DNA of 64,000 bases from Klebsiella sp. RHBSTW-00484 (GCF_013705725.1 NZ_CP055481.1:3844001-3908000), one strand, 5' to 3'; counted from the first letter of the stretch, positions 18,009 through 28,343 are shown. The notes: generated by a model not told the origin, from the sequence alone. Numbers and translations: made by a program.

Positions 18009-19766
18009 TTGACCATTACGAAACTTACCCGAAACGACCTCGCTCCTGATACGGAAAGTTATCAGGCGCTGTTTGCACAAGCCGACTTAGCACAAGCAGA
18101 GGCATCTCTCTCTGGCGAACTGCAACCCCGCTTATTCTATGCCCTGGAGCAACTTCTGGTGACTCCAGCCATTTCGCCGTTCATGCTGGTTAAAGCACCA
18201 GAAGAGCCAGAGTATCTGCAATGGTTGGCGAACGAAACTCGTACTTTACATCAACCATCTGAACCGCTTTATGGCGTACGTTATCAGATTGCTGGTGGAA
18301 ACATCACCAGCATCCCGGTACAAACCGCAGAAGATAATTTCGCGAGCATCGCGCCGGTTGAAGCAGCCGACTGGATAGAAGCAGAGCAACTCTTTGGTTG
18401 CTTACGCCAGTTCAATGGTGAAATTAGCCTGCAACCAGGTCTGGTTCATCGTGCCAACGGTGGTGTATTGATCATCTCCCTGCGCGCATTGCTGGCTCAG
18501 CCCCTGCTGTGGATGCGGCTAAAAAATATGATTGCCCGCCAGCGTTTTGACTGGCTGTCAATCGATGAGTCCCGCCCTCTTCCGGTTAGCATCCCCTCAA
18601 TGCCACTCAACTTGAAAGTCATTCTGGTTGGCGAGCGGGAATCACTAGCAGATTTCCAGGAGATGGAACCTGAGCTTTCTGCCCAGGCTATTTACAGCGA
18701 ATACGAAGACAATTTACAAATTGTCGATGCCGACACCCTGAAACAATGGTGTCAGTGGGTCTGGCAAAACGCACACCAACTCGAACTCCCTGGGTTAGCT
18801 GCCGAAACCTGGCCGCTGTTGATTCAGGAAGGTGCACGTTACACTGGCGATCAGGCAACCCTACCGCTGTGTTTGCTATGGATTGCACGCCAGCTTAAGG
18901 AGGCGGCGGCCTTCTGTGAAGGTGAAGAGATTAGCGCCGAAGAGATGCAAACCATGCTGGAACGTCGTGAGTGGCGCGAAGGCTATCTCGCGGAGCGGAT
19001 TCAGGACGAAATCCTGCAAGAGCAAATCCTCATTGAGACCGAAGGCGAATGCATCGGCCAAATCAACGCGCTATCGGTTATTGAATTCCCAGGCCATCCG
19101 CGCGCATTCGGCGAACCGTCTCGCATTAGCTGCGTTGTTCACATTGGCGATGGTGAGTTTATTGACGTCGAACGCAAGGCTGAGTTGGGTGGCAATATCC
19201 ATGCGAAAGGCATGATGATCATGCAGGCGTTTTTGATGGCTGAGCTGGAGCTTGATCAACAACTCCCCTTCACCGCCTCGTTAACCTTTGAGCAATCCTA
19301 CAGTGAAGTGGATGGCGATAGCGCCTCCATGGCTGAACTGTGCGCATTAATCAGTTCGCTGGCCAATGTTCCCATTAACCAGAGTATTGCTATTACCGGC
19401 TCTGTCGATCAGTTTGGTCGTGTACAACCTGTTGGTGGACTCAATGAGAAAATTGAAGGTTTCTTTGCTATATGCCAGCAGCGTGGTTTAACCGGTAAAC
19501 AGGGCGTCATTATTCCAGCCGCCAACGTCCGTCATCTGAGTTTGGCAAAGGAGCTACAACAAGCCGTTGCTGAGGAACAGTTCTTTATCTGGGCCATTGA
19601 TGACGTCACTGAAGCATTACCCCTTCTGACCCAACTATTGTGGGATGGAGAAGGACAAACTTTACGGCAAACCATCCAGGAACGGATTGCACAGGCGACA
19701 CAGCAAGAAGGTCGCCATCGCTTTCCGTGGCCGCTGCGCTGGTTAGGCGGTTCAGGTTCTAACTGA
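18009..19766 (+). CDS. ycbZ: Lon-like protease YcbZ (LonH type)
   Basis: The predicted Lon-family serine protease has 585 residues. The C-terminal Lon proteolytic domain shows the Ser-Lys dyad: Ser438 in DGDSASMAE and Lys481 in GGLNEKIEGF. The central AAA+ region is degenerate: no intact Walker A motif is seen, although the sensor-like LIQEGARYTGDQ segment is present. The cellular substrate is not known. The first codon is TTG (18009), fixed by agreement with the E. coli N-terminus MTITKL and by the lack of an ATG nearby. No strong ribosome-binding site is visible. The stop codon overlaps the FadR site of fabA. Confidence 0.92.
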   Translation: MTITKLTRNDLAPDTESYQALFAQADLAQAEASLSGELQPRLFYALEQLLVTPAISPFMLVKAPEEPEYLQWLANETRTLHQPSEPLYGVRYQIAGGNITSIPVQTAEDNFASIAPVEAADWIEAEQLFGCLRQFNGEISLQPGLVHRANGGVLIISLRALLAQPLLWMRLKNMIARQRFDWLSIDESRPLPVSIPSMPLNLKVILVGERESLADFQEMEPELSAQAIYSEYEDNLQIVDADTLKQWCQWVWQNAHQLELPGLAAETWPLLIQEGARYTGDQATLPLCLLWIARQLKEAAAFCEGEEISAEEMQTMLERREWREGYLAERIQDEILQEQILIETEGECIGQINALSVIEFPGHPRAFGEPSRISCVVHIGDGEFIDVERKAELGGNIHAKGMMIMQAFLMAELELDQQLPFTASLTFEQSYSEVDGDSASMAELCALISSLANVPINQSIAITGSVDQFGRVQPVGGLNEKIEGFFAICQQRGLTGKQGVIIPAANVRHLSLAKELQQAVAEEQFFIWAIDDVTEALPLLTQLLWDGEGQTLRQTIQERIAQATQQEGRHRFPWPLRWLGGSGSN

Positions 19767-19777
19767 TCGGACTTGTT
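19761..19777 (+). promoter_or_regulatory. FadR operator upstream of fabA
   Basis: AACTGATCGGACTTGTT matches the FadR consensus AACTGGTCNGACCAGTT at most positions and lies where FadR activates fabA in E. coli. The ycbZ stop codon is inside the site. Confidence 0.8.
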
Positions 19778-19778
19778 C

Positions 19779-19796
19779 AGCGTACACGTGTTAGCT
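19779..19796 (+). promoter_or_regulatory. FabR operator upstream of fabA
   Basis: AGCGTACACGTGTTAGCT is an imperfect palindrome of the FabR type. It directly follows the FadR site, the arrangement known for E. coli fabA, where FabR represses unsaturated fatty-acid synthesis. Confidence 0.75.
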
Positions 19797-19835
19797 ATCC
19801 TGCGTCCCGAACTCAAAATAAGGCTTACTGAAAAC

Positions 19836-20354
19836 ATGGTAGATAAACGCGAATCCTATACAAAAGAAGATCTTCTTGCCTCTGGCCGTGGTGAACTGTT
19901 TGGCGCTAAAGGCCCACAGTTACCAGCGCCAAATATGCTGATGATGGACCGCGTCATCAAGATGACCGAAACAGGTGGTAACTACGATAAAGGTTATGTT
20001 GAGGCAGAACTCGATATTAACCCTGACCTGTGGTTCTTCGGTTGCCACTTCATTGGCGATCCGGTTATGCCTGGCTGCCTGGGCCTGGATGCCATGTGGC
20101 AACTGGTTGGCTTCTACCTGGGCTGGTTAGGCGGCGAGGGTAAAGGGCGTGCGTTAGGCGTAGGTGAAGTTAAACTCACCGGCCAGGTACTGCCAACGGC
20201 TAAGAAAGTGACCTACCGCATTCATTTCAAACGCGTGATAAACCGTCGTTTGATTATGGGCCTGGCGGATGGTGAAGTACTGGTTGACGATCGTCTGATC
20301 TACACCGCAACCGATCTGAAAGTGGGTTTATTCCAGGACACCTCTGCGTTCTGA
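19836..20354 (+). CDS. fabA: 3-hydroxydecanoyl-ACP dehydratase/isomerase
   Basis: FabA introduces the double bond of unsaturated fatty acids by dehydrating 3-hydroxydecanoyl-ACP and isomerising the trans-2 to the cis-3 product. The 172 residues form a single hot-dog fold. The active-site His71 ([10 protein letters not shown]) and Asp85 ([10 protein letters not shown]) are in place, counting the initiator Met. The start at 19836 is the family start [14 protein letters not shown]. FadR and FabR sites lie just upstream. A bidirectional terminator separates it from rmf. Confidence 0.98.
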   Translation: MVDKRESYTKEDLLASGRGELFGAKGPQLPAPNMLMMDRVIKMTETGGNYDKGYVEAELDINPDLWFFGCHFIGDPVMPGCLGLDAMWQLVGFYLGWLGGEGKGRALGVGEVKLTGQVLPTAKKVTYRIHFKRVINRRLIMGLADGEVLVDDRLIYTATDLKVGLFQDTSAF

Positions 20355-20378
20355 TAAAACAGTGACACTTTAAAAGGC

Positions 20379-20410
20379 GAAGCCCCCGCACAGCGGAGGC
20401 TTCATTTTTA
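20379..20410. terminator. Bidirectional terminator between fabA and rmf
   Basis: GAAGCC...GGCTTC with an inner GC-rich stem is followed by cattttta on the plus strand and precedes ttta on the minus strand. The genes are convergent. Confidence 0.8.
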
Positions 20411-20419
20411 AAGAGACAG

Positions 20420-20587
20420 TCAGGCAATTTGCACCCTGTCCTCCATGGCTTCTCGCCAGCCTCCTAGCCACCAGGACCTTTGATTCAAGGTCTGATAAGG
20501 ACACATTTCTTTCGATCTTCCGGTAATACCGGCTTGATATCCACGTTGATGTGCCCGTTCCAGGCGATCTCGTTTTTGTCTCTTCAT
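20420..20587 (-). CDS. rmf: Ribosome modulation factor
   Basis: Rmf converts 70S ribosomes to inactive 100S dimers in stationary phase. The reading frame encodes 55 residues, starting MKRQKRDRLERAHQRGYQ and ending EDRVQIA. It is nearly identical to E. coli Rmf except for a few substitutions, for example SWWLGG in place of SQWLGG. The ATG at 20587 is preceded by aaacgaggc. The gene is convergent with fabA and lies between fabA and pqiC, as in K-12. Confidence 0.96.
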   Translation of the reverse strand: MKRQKRDRLERAHQRGYQAGITGRSKEMCPYQTLNQRSWWLGGWREAMEDRVQIA

Positions 20588-20787
20588 GCCTCGTTTCCCT
20601 CATTCTTTGATCTGGTGGAAAAGAAAACAATGGTCACTAAATACGCAACCACGGTTAACGAATACCGCGAATCAGAGACAGCGTCAATGCGCAAAATTCA
20701 CGCCATTGTCATATTTGTGAGCTACATGAAAGTTCATTTGTACAAAAAATGTGAACTGGCACAAGTTAACAAGCTGATGAGACAAAT

Positions 20788-20827
20788 AAAAAAGCCGCTG
20801 CGATTTTGTTACCCGCAGCGGCTTTTT
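20788..20827 (-). terminator. Terminator downstream of pqiC
   Basis: AAAAAGCCGCTGC and GCAGCGGCTTTTT form a strong stem around a 14-base loop, with a T run on the minus strand. It ends the rlmL-uup-pqiABC transcription unit. Confidence 0.9.
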
Positions 20828-20844
20828 ACTTTCATTAATTTTGC

Positions 20845-21408
20845 TTATGGCAGGCGATTCAACTCGCTGGCAATTGCAGTCGCTTCCTGAGTCCAGGCCT
20901 GAGCAAGGGTTTTAACCATTGCGTCATAACCATCCTGTTGTTGCTTAAGCTCAATGTTGAACGGACGCTTAATCAGCTGCCCCTGATGCTTCAGCAACCA
21001 CTCACCGCTAACGATCACCCGACCATCGTAACGACCGTGAAATCCGCTGACGGACACGTTTAGCGTATCCTGCTCGCTCCCTAAAGGCTGAGAGGCCACC
21101 ACCCAACCCGGCAGTTGGTTGCTAAGATTCGCCACCAGCGTGGTACGCAGTTGCTGATCTAGCGGGCTCGCCCACAGATTGTTATTGGCGATCACATACT
21201 GGACGTCAGTGGTCTGGTAAACCACGCCATTGCCCGCCAAATAATCAGGAATGCTGACTTGTTCAACCCACAGCAAATTTTTGCTTTGGTGAGCGGCGCT
21301 TTGTGCGCCACTCTGGACCACCGGAAGCTGGTAGTACGTTTTGCTCTCACCACCACTGCTGCACGCGGTCAGTGCGCATACTGCCGCCGCTATTAGCCAT
21401 CTTTTCAT
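20845..21408 (-). CDS. pqiC: PqiC, outer-membrane lipoprotein of the Pqi transport system
   Basis: PqiC (YmbA) is a lipoprotein anchored in the outer membrane that receives the tip of the PqiB tube. The product has 187 residues with a lipoprotein signal (MKRWLIAAAVCALTAC, lipidated Cys16) followed by an ABC-type auxiliary lipoprotein domain. Its start overlaps the pqiB stop by one base (TAATG), which indicates translational coupling. Confidence 0.94.
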   Translation of the reverse strand: MKRWLIAAAVCALTACSSGGESKTYYQLPVVQSGAQSAAHQSKNLLWVEQVSIPDYLAGNGVVYQTTDVQYVIANNNLWASPLDQQLRTTLVANLSNQLPGWVVASQPLGSEQDTLNVSVSGFHGRYDGRVIVSGEWLLKHQGQLIKRPFNIELKQQQDGYDAMVKTLAQAWTQEATAIASELNRLP

Positions 21409-23045
21409 TATTTCGCTCCCTTCGGCTGCGGATCTTTTTTATCCTTCGCCTCAAATACCAGCGCATTGCTCTTGTCGTTGAGCGTTTTCAGTACCGGTTG
21501 CAGTTCACGAAGAACCTGATCCAGGCGCTGCATATCTGCCACCATCTTATTGTATGCCGCAGAGCCCGGCTGGAAGCCTTGCATACTACGATTCAGTTCA
21601 CGCAATGTGCTCTGCATATCGCCCGGCAACTGCTGCATGGACTGGCTTGAAGTTATCTTATTCAGGCTATCCAGCGTCGTTTGCACGTGCTGCATGGTCT
21701 TCTCGCTTTGCGCCAACGTACTGGTTGCCTGCTCCAGCAGAGGATTAATCGGCAGATTGTTAATCTTATCCAGGGCATCCATCAGACGCTGCTGGATCTG
21801 CGCCAGGCCACCGCTCACAGTCGGTATAATCGGATAACCACCAAACTCCTGAATCTTGCCGCGCGCAGGCGCTTTCGGATAGAAGTCGAGATCGATATAC
21901 AGCGCACCGGTTACCAGGTTGCCCGTCTTAAGGGAACCCCGCAGTCCGCGATTCATCAGATCGTCAATATGCTGGCGAATATTTGGATCGCTACCTAATT
22001 GATTGATCAAACGTTCTGGTTCAATCCGCACTTCAACTGGGATACGGTAATCGTCGTTTAAATTCTGTTTCAAGCCTGGGATAAAGAACGGCACTTTACC
22101 TACGGTACCGAGGCGAATACCGCGGAACTCAACAGGCGCACCAGGCTGCAGGCCGCGGATAGAATCTTTAAAGAACATCACGTAGTCGATATGCTGGGTA
22201 AAGATCGAGTCCTGTATACTTTTTTGATCGTCGAAAAGGTGATATTCGGTTTTATTCGCTACCGGCTCTCCTAACGGCAACCCCTCAGGAATATCAAAGC
22301 TGACGCCGCCGCCAAACAGGGTTGACAGCGATCCCATTTCAACACGCATACCCGCAGCGGTAAGATCCACCGCAATACCGCTGTCTTTCCAGAAACGTAC
22401 GTTGTTGGTCACCAGACGATCGTTTGGCGCGCTGATAAACAGCTGGTAGGTAATATTGCGTTTTTGCGCATCGAAGGTGCTGGTCTCAACTGAACCGACG
22501 CGATAGCCCCGAAAGAGCACCGGATCGCCTGGAGAAAGCTGACCTGCTTTACTGCTTTCCAGCAGAATGCGAATGCCTTTGGCATCAGGGGAAGCCAGAG
22601 GGGGTGAATCCAGCAGCGGATATTGCGCAGGCACAGATCCTTTCGAACCAGGCTGTAATTCGATATAAGCACCGGATAATAGTGTGCCTAGCCCGCTAAT
22701 CCCTTCGCGTCCGACCTGCGGTTTAACCACCCAAAAAACCGAATCCTTATGTAGCAATTTTTCCATGCCTGAATTCAGCCGGGCTTTAATTTCTACGTGA
22801 GTCAGGTCATCAGTCAGCGTTGCGCTTTCTATCACGCCAACATCAACGCTGCGGCTTTTAATTCGGGTTTTACCCCCTTCAATACCTTCAGCATTGGTGG
22901 TGATTAACGTCACCTCCGGCCCCTGATGGCTATAGTGATAAAATAGAATCCATGCGCCGATAAGCGCCGTGACTATTGGGAAGATCCACACCGGTGACCA
23001 GTTCTTCACCTTTTGCACTTTCGCTTCTCCGCTCTTATTTTCCAT
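21408..23045 (-). CDS. pqiB: PqiB, MCE-domain periplasmic lipid-transport protein
   Basis: PqiB forms a long syringe-like hexamer that spans the periplasm and carries lipids between the membranes. The product has 545 residues. An N-terminal membrane anchor (about 18-38, WIFPIVTALIGAWILFYHY) is followed by three MCE domains (each starting near GPEVTLIT, GTLLSGAYIELQP and related segments) and a C-terminal coiled coil rich in Gln, Leu and Asn. The start at 23045 (MENKSGEAKVQKVKNW) matches E. coli. It overlaps pqiA by 11 bp and pqiC by one. Confidence 0.94.
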   Translation of the reverse strand: MENKSGEAKVQKVKNWSPVWIFPIVTALIGAWILFYHYSHQGPEVTLITTNAEGIEGGKTRIKSRSVDVGVIESATLTDDLTHVEIKARLNSGMEKLLHKDSVFWVVKPQVGREGISGLGTLLSGAYIELQPGSKGSVPAQYPLLDSPPLASPDAKGIRILLESSKAGQLSPGDPVLFRGYRVGSVETSTFDAQKRNITYQLFISAPNDRLVTNNVRFWKDSGIAVDLTAAGMRVEMGSLSTLFGGGVSFDIPEGLPLGEPVANKTEYHLFDDQKSIQDSIFTQHIDYVMFFKDSIRGLQPGAPVEFRGIRLGTVGKVPFFIPGLKQNLNDDYRIPVEVRIEPERLINQLGSDPNIRQHIDDLMNRGLRGSLKTGNLVTGALYIDLDFYPKAPARGKIQEFGGYPIIPTVSGGLAQIQQRLMDALDKINNLPINPLLEQATSTLAQSEKTMQHVQTTLDSLNKITSSQSMQQLPGDMQSTLRELNRSMQGFQPGSAAYNKMVADMQRLDQVLRELQPVLKTLNDKSNALVFEAKDKKDPQPKGAK

Positions 23046-24303
23046 GCTGCAGTCTTTCCTCATGGCTTGAGTCTGGCTCACGGTCCCACAACAAACGAGG
23101 GTCAAACGTCATGGCCGAGAACATTGTCATAACAACGACCAGCGCAAACATCACCGCTCCGATCGCCGGATAGATATTCATCAATCCGCCGATGCGCACC
23201 AGAGCTGAGAGGACTGCGATGACAAAAACATCGATCATCGACCAGCGGCCGACGAATTCGACAACTTCATAAATCAGGTGCATGCGCTCAGAGTCACGCG
23301 ATCCTTTGCCGCTGGCATTCCAGCACAGCCAGCCAATAGCGATCATTTTTAACGTCGGCACCATAATGCTGGCGATAAATATCACCATCGCCACCGGATA
23401 TGATCCCTCGCTCCACAGCAGGATCACCCCCGCCATAATGGTGGAGGGCATTTTATCGCCCAGCAGATCGGTAATCATGATCGGCAGAATATTGGCTGGC
23501 ATATAGAGGATTATCGACGTCATCAGCAGCGCCAGCGTCCATTGCAGACTGTTTTTACGTCGGGCAGTTCCTTTGGTATGACAGCGCGGGCAAACGGCTT
23601 CGTCAACGGGTAAAACTGCCGTACAGCATGAGCATGAACGCAGTCCCTGCCGAAGGCCGGAAACACCAACTTTCAATGGCTGTTTAATCAACGGCATTGG
23701 CGCAATGTCGTCCCACAGCCAACGGCGGTCCACGCACTGGAATGTGCGTAGCTGCAATACGCAAAACATACACCAGGGAATAAAGCTTAAACCGATACCA
23801 ATATCACCGTAAGCCATCAGCTTAACAAAGCTGACCAGGACTCCGGCGAGGAAGATTTCCGCCATTCCCCAAGTTTTGAGGTGAAACAGGATCCGTGCCA
23901 GAAACGCTTTCAGCGCAACCGGCATACGAACCCGGTTCACCAGCAGCAGTATCGTCACCAGGCAGAAAGCCGGCACCAGCTGCACAAAGAGCAAAAAGAA
24001 GGTGCCAAGGCTGGCGTAATCCTCGGTAAAAAGGACATTAGGGATTTCCAGCAGCTCAATTTCGCTACTGATGCCACCGACCTTCATGTAGATGAAAGGA
24101 AACAGGTTTGCCAGCAGCAGCATAAACAATGCGACCAGCGCATAGGCAGTGGGACGTTGCCGAGGCGCGTCCCACGAAGTCGTCAATGTCGTTCCGCAGC
24201 GCGGACACGCAGCTTTCTGGCGATGCTCCAGCTGCGGCAAAGCCACCAGCAGATCACATTGTCGGCACAGAATATGCCGCGCAGCATGATGATGATCGCA
24301 CAT
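23035..24303 (-). CDS. pqiA: PqiA, inner-membrane component of the Pqi system
   Basis: PqiA is the integral inner-membrane partner of PqiB. In E. coli it is induced by paraquat through SoxRS. The product has 422 residues in two similar halves, each with a four-Cys zinc-ribbon-like motif (CRQCDLL...CPRCGTTL and CSCCTAVL...CPRCHTKG) followed by four transmembrane helices. It starts 14 bp after the uup stop and overlaps pqiB. Confidence 0.94.
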   Translation of the reverse strand: MCDHHHAARHILCRQCDLLVALPQLEHRQKAACPRCGTTLTTSWDAPRQRPTAYALVALFMLLLANLFPFIYMKVGGISSEIELLEIPNVLFTEDYASLGTFFLLFVQLVPAFCLVTILLLVNRVRMPVALKAFLARILFHLKTWGMAEIFLAGVLVSFVKLMAYGDIGIGLSFIPWCMFCVLQLRTFQCVDRRWLWDDIAPMPLIKQPLKVGVSGLRQGLRSCSCCTAVLPVDEAVCPRCHTKGTARRKNSLQWTLALLMTSIILYMPANILPIMITDLLGDKMPSTIMAGVILLWSEGSYPVAMVIFIASIMVPTLKMIAIGWLCWNASGKGSRDSERMHLIYEVVEFVGRWSMIDVFVIAVLSALVRIGGLMNIYPAIGAVMFALVVVMTMFSAMTFDPRLLWDREPDSSHEERLQHGK

Positions 24304-24317
24304 GAAAACTCCTCAGC

Positions 24318-26225
24318 TTATGCGCCGTTTTTTAATCCTTCAAGATATTCCCAGCGTTCGAAGGCAGTTTCCAGCGCCTGCTCCGCTTCGCTCATCTGCG
24401 CCAGCACCTGCTGCGTATGATCATGCGACTGACCAAAGAAAGAAGGATCGGCAACCTGCTCCTGCAGAGTCTGCAATTGGGCCTCAAGCTCTTCCAGTTT
24501 CTGCGGCAGTTGTTCCAGTTCGCGCTGCAGGTTATAGCTTAGTTTGCTGGCCGCGCGTTTGACACTTTCTGCTTTCGGTTGAGCAACTTCTACCGTTTTT
24601 TTGGCAACTGACTGCTTTTGTGCCAGATACTGAGATTGCTGACCTCGGGCATCGTGATAACCGCCAACATATTGGCCAATTCTCCCTTCCCCTTCAAAGA
24701 TCCAACACTCGGTTACGGTGTTATCAACAAACTGACGATCGTGGCTGACCAGCATCACGGTGCCCTGATAGCCGTCGACTAACTCTTCCAACAGTTCCAG
24801 GGTTTCGACATCCAGATCGTTTGTCGGTTCATCGAGGATCAACAGGTTACTGGGCTTGAGGAACAGGCGCGCCAGCAGCAGACGGTTACGCTCACCGCCG
24901 GACAGTGCACGTACCGGCGTCATCGCCCGTTTCGGATGGAACATAAAGTCTTGCAGGTAGCCCAGAACATGGCGCGGCTTGCCGTTCACCATCACTTCCT
25001 GCTTACCTTCAGCAAGGTTGTCCATCACCGTTTTGTCCGGGTCAAGCTCAGCACGGTGCTGATCGAAGTAAGCAACCTCCAGCTTAGTACCCACGTGGAT
25101 GCGCCCGCTATCTGCCTTCAGCTGGCCGAGCATCAGTTTCAACAGCGTGGTTTTACCACAGCCGTTCGGGCCAATCAGCGCAATCTTATCACCGCGCTGG
25201 ATCTGGGCGGTAAAATCCTTCACCAGCACTTTGCCATCAACCTGGTAGTTAACGTTCTCCATTTCGAAGACAATTTTGCCCGAACGCGCGGCCTCTTCGA
25301 CCTGCATCTTCGCACTACCCATCACTTCGCGACGCTCACCGCGTTCACGGCGCATCGCTTTCAATGCACGCACGCGCCCTTCATTACGGGTACGACGGGC
25401 TTTAATCCCCTGACGGATCCAGACTTCTTCCTGCGCCAGCTTGCGGTCGAATTCAGCATTCTGTAGGTCTTCAACGCGCAGCGCTTCTTCTTTATCTAAC
25501 AAATATTGATCGTAATTGCCTGGATAGGTCACCAGCTTACCGCGATCGAGATCGACAATCCGCGTCGCCATATTGCGAATAAAAGAACGGTCGTGCGAGA
25601 TAAAAATAATGGTGCCTTTGAACATCTTCAGGAAACCTTCCAGCCAGTCGATCGTTTCAATATCGAGGTGGTTAGTCGGTTCATCCAGCAGCAGCACGCG
25701 CGGCCCGCTGACCAGCGCGCGCCCCAGGGCCGCCTTACGCAGCCAACCACCGGAAAGCGAGGAGAGCTCGGCGTTAGGATCCAGATTGAGCTGCTCAAGC
25801 ACTTCATTAATACGGCTATCCAACTGCCAGAGCCCTAAATTATCAAGCTGCTCCTGAAAGCGTGCCAGTTCGTTTAAGTTCTTGTCGCTCGGGTCGGTCA
25901 TCACCAGTTGTGAAGCATCGTGATAGCCTTTGAGGTAGGCCGCCTGTTCGGCAATCCCTTCCGCAACGAAGTCGTAAACGGTTCCGGTAATGTTACGCGG
26001 CGGATCCTGCTGCAGACGCGCGACAACCAGATCCAGCTCATAGATAATGCGCCCGTCATCAAGACCCTGTTCACGGTTGAGGATCTTCATCAGAGTCGAT
26101 TTACCCGCACCGTTACGCCCTACCAGGCACACGCGTTCGTTATCTTCGATATGCAGTTCAGCATTATCCAGCAGCGGCGCATCGCTGAATGAAAGCCAGG
26201 CGCCGTGCATACTAATTAATGACAT
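24318..26225 (-). CDS. uup: Uup, ABC-F ATPase
   Basis: Uup belongs to the ABC-F family of soluble ATPases that act on ribosomes; in E. coli its loss raises precise excision of transposons. The product has 635 residues with two ABC cassettes: Walker A GRNGAGKST and GPNGCGKTT, signatures LSGGW and LSGGERNR, Walker B LLLDEPTNHLD and LILDEPTNDLD. An ABC-F linker lies between them and a C-terminal coiled-coil DNA-binding arm spans about 540-630. It lies 12 bp after rlmL, so it is probably in the rlmL-uup-pqiABC operon. Confidence 0.95.
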   Translation of the reverse strand: MSLISMHGAWLSFSDAPLLDNAELHIEDNERVCLVGRNGAGKSTLMKILNREQGLDDGRIIYELDLVVARLQQDPPRNITGTVYDFVAEGIAEQAAYLKGYHDASQLVMTDPSDKNLNELARFQEQLDNLGLWQLDSRINEVLEQLNLDPNAELSSLSGGWLRKAALGRALVSGPRVLLLDEPTNHLDIETIDWLEGFLKMFKGTIIFISHDRSFIRNMATRIVDLDRGKLVTYPGNYDQYLLDKEEALRVEDLQNAEFDRKLAQEEVWIRQGIKARRTRNEGRVRALKAMRRERGERREVMGSAKMQVEEAARSGKIVFEMENVNYQVDGKVLVKDFTAQIQRGDKIALIGPNGCGKTTLLKLMLGQLKADSGRIHVGTKLEVAYFDQHRAELDPDKTVMDNLAEGKQEVMVNGKPRHVLGYLQDFMFHPKRAMTPVRALSGGERNRLLLARLFLKPSNLLILDEPTNDLDVETLELLEELVDGYQGTVMLVSHDRQFVDNTVTECWIFEGEGRIGQYVGGYHDARGQQSQYLAQKQSVAKKTVEVAQPKAESVKRAASKLSYNLQRELEQLPQKLEELEAQLQTLQEQVADPSFFGQSHDHTQQVLAQMSEAEQALETAFERWEYLEGLKNGA

Positions 26226-26237
26226 TCTTTATTCCTT

Positions 26238-28343
26238 TCAGGCTGAGGTGATCAGCCAGCAGTTGTGAATCTGACGGTTGCGGGCAAAATCTTGAGACTG
26301 CGTTTTTTGCGTAATCTCCTGCGCCTTCAGGCCCAGTTGCGCTAGCCCGTCATGATCCATACGGAAACCGCGTTTGTTATTCGAGAACATAATCGTGCCG
26401 CCTTTACGCAGCAGACGTTTTAGATCGGTCATCAGACGCAGATGGTCGCGCTGTACGTCAAACGCGTCTTCCATGCGCTTAGAGTTAGAGAAGGTCGGCG
26501 GATCAATGAAGATCAGATCAAACTGTTCGGTGCTCTCACGTAGCCAGCCCAACACATCGGCCTGCATCAAACGATGCGCGCGACCGGTTAAGCCGTTGAG
26601 GCGCAGGTTGCGCTCCGCCCATTCGAGATAAGTGCGCGACATATCGACCGTCGTGGTAGAGCGCGCGCCGCCGAGGCCTGCATGTACGCTCGCGCTGCCG
26701 GTGTAGGCGAAAAGATTGAGGAAGTCCTTGCCTTTGCTCATCTCACCCAGCATGCGACGAGCAATGCGGTGGTCAAGGAACAGGCCAGTATCCAGGTAGT
26801 CGGTCAGATTGACCCACAGACGCGCGTTATACTCCTGCACCTCAAGAAAATCACCCTTCTCAGCCATTTTCTGATACTGATTTTTCCCTTTCTGCCGTTC
26901 ACGGGTTTTTAGCACCAGCTTATTCGGTGCAATCCCCAGTACGGCAATCGTGGCGGCGATAATATCAAACAGACGCTGACGAGCTTTGTGCGCATCCACG
27001 GTTTTCGGCGGAGCATACTCTTGCACCACCACCCACTCGCCGTAGCGGTCAATGGCTACGTTATATTCCGGGAGGTCGGCATCATAAAGACGATAGCACT
27101 CGATACCTTCCTGACGCGCCCACTTCTCATATTTTTTCAGATTCTTACGCAGACGGTTGGCGAAATCTTCCGCCAGCGTCGCGGTTTTTCCGCCCTCGCT
27201 TTCGGCGAGATGGTAGTTCTTCTGCACGCAGTCTAGCGGGCCGTTTTTGGCTTTGAACTGCTTATCAGCGCGTAATTGCAAACAGCTGAGCAGATCCGGC
27301 GAGGCGCTGAACAAAGAGAGGTTCCAACCGCCGAACTGATTTTTCATGATCCGGCCCAGCAGGCTATGCAGAGCAATCAGCGCCGGTTCGCTCTCCAGAC
27401 GCTCGCCGTATGGCGGGTTACTGATAACCGTACCGTAAGGCCCTTTCGGCAGCGGATTGTCCAGTTTGGCAACATCTTTAACCTCGAACGTCACCAGTTC
27501 GCCGATGCCAGCGCGACGGGCGTTGCTGCGCGCACGTTCAATCACCCGCGCATCAATGTCAGAACCGTAGAAACGGGATTCATACGCCGCCAGACCCTGA
27601 CGGGCGCGGGTTTGCGCTTCGGCTTTCACCTCTTTCCAGATAGCATCATCGTGCTGCGCCCAGCCGCCGAAACCCCAATGACCGCGGTGTAAACCCGGCG
27701 CACGGTCGGTTGCCAGCATAGCGGCTTCAATCAGCAGCGTGCCGGAGCCGCACATCGGATCAAGCAGCGGTGTCCCCGGAGCCCAACCTGAACGCATCAC
27801 GATAGCCGCAGCCAGGCTCTCTTTGATCGGTGCCATACCGGTGCCATCGCGGTAGCCGCGCAGATGCAAACCCTCGCCGCTAAGATCTAAAGAAATATGT
27901 GCGGTTTCTTTATTCAACCAGACGTTGATGCGCAGATCGGGGCTTTCACGATCGACATTAGGACGCGGCAGATTCTTACGCGTAAAGCTATCAACAATGG
28001 CATCTTTGACCTTCAATGCGCCGTACTGACTGTTACGAATCTCTTCGTTAAGCCCGCTAAAGTGCACGGCGAAAGTGGCGTCTGGGGTGAAAATCTCCGT
28101 CCATGGAATGGCCTGTACGCCGAGGTAAAGGTCCAGATCGCTATACACGCTGCACTGACCCAGCGGCAGCATGATCCGCGAAGCCAGCCGACTCCACATC
28201 AGGCTTTGATACAGCAGGCGCGTATCTCCCTGAAAATGGACCCCGCCCTGGACTACCTGGCAGTCCACCGCGCCAAGCCCTTCCAGTTCAGTTTTTAACA
28301 GCTCTTCAAGCCCACGAGCCGTACTGGCAAACAGAGAATTCAT
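26238..28343 (-). CDS. rlmL: 23S rRNA methyltransferase RlmKL (m2G2445 and m7G2069)
   Basis: A fused bifunctional methyltransferase of 701 residues. The N-terminal half has a THUMP domain (about 43-155) and the RlmL methyltransferase with motif SNPPYGERL (m2G2445). The C-terminal half is RlmK (m7G2069) with SAM-binding [16 protein letters not shown] and [12 protein letters not shown]. It is divergent from ycbX and leads the rlmL-uup-pqi unit. Confidence 0.96.
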   Translation of the reverse strand: MNSLFASTARGLEELLKTELEGLGAVDCQVVQGGVHFQGDTRLLYQSLMWSRLASRIMLPLGQCSVYSDLDLYLGVQAIPWTEIFTPDATFAVHFSGLNEEIRNSQYGALKVKDAIVDSFTRKNLPRPNVDRESPDLRINVWLNKETAHISLDLSGEGLHLRGYRDGTGMAPIKESLAAAIVMRSGWAPGTPLLDPMCGSGTLLIEAAMLATDRAPGLHRGHWGFGGWAQHDDAIWKEVKAEAQTRARQGLAAYESRFYGSDIDARVIERARSNARRAGIGELVTFEVKDVAKLDNPLPKGPYGTVISNPPYGERLESEPALIALHSLLGRIMKNQFGGWNLSLFSASPDLLSCLQLRADKQFKAKNGPLDCVQKNYHLAESEGGKTATLAEDFANRLRKNLKKYEKWARQEGIECYRLYDADLPEYNVAIDRYGEWVVVQEYAPPKTVDAHKARQRLFDIIAATIAVLGIAPNKLVLKTRERQKGKNQYQKMAEKGDFLEVQEYNARLWVNLTDYLDTGLFLDHRIARRMLGEMSKGKDFLNLFAYTGSASVHAGLGGARSTTTVDMSRTYLEWAERNLRLNGLTGRAHRLMQADVLGWLRESTEQFDLIFIDPPTFSNSKRMEDAFDVQRDHLRLMTDLKRLLRKGGTIMFSNNKRGFRMDHDGLAQLGLKAQEITQKTQSQDFARNRQIHNCWLITSA

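Noticed and set aside
20370..20630. 86-codon minus-strand frame around rmf
   Set aside because: The rmf frame itself gives the conserved 55-residue protein; this longer frame is a different phase.
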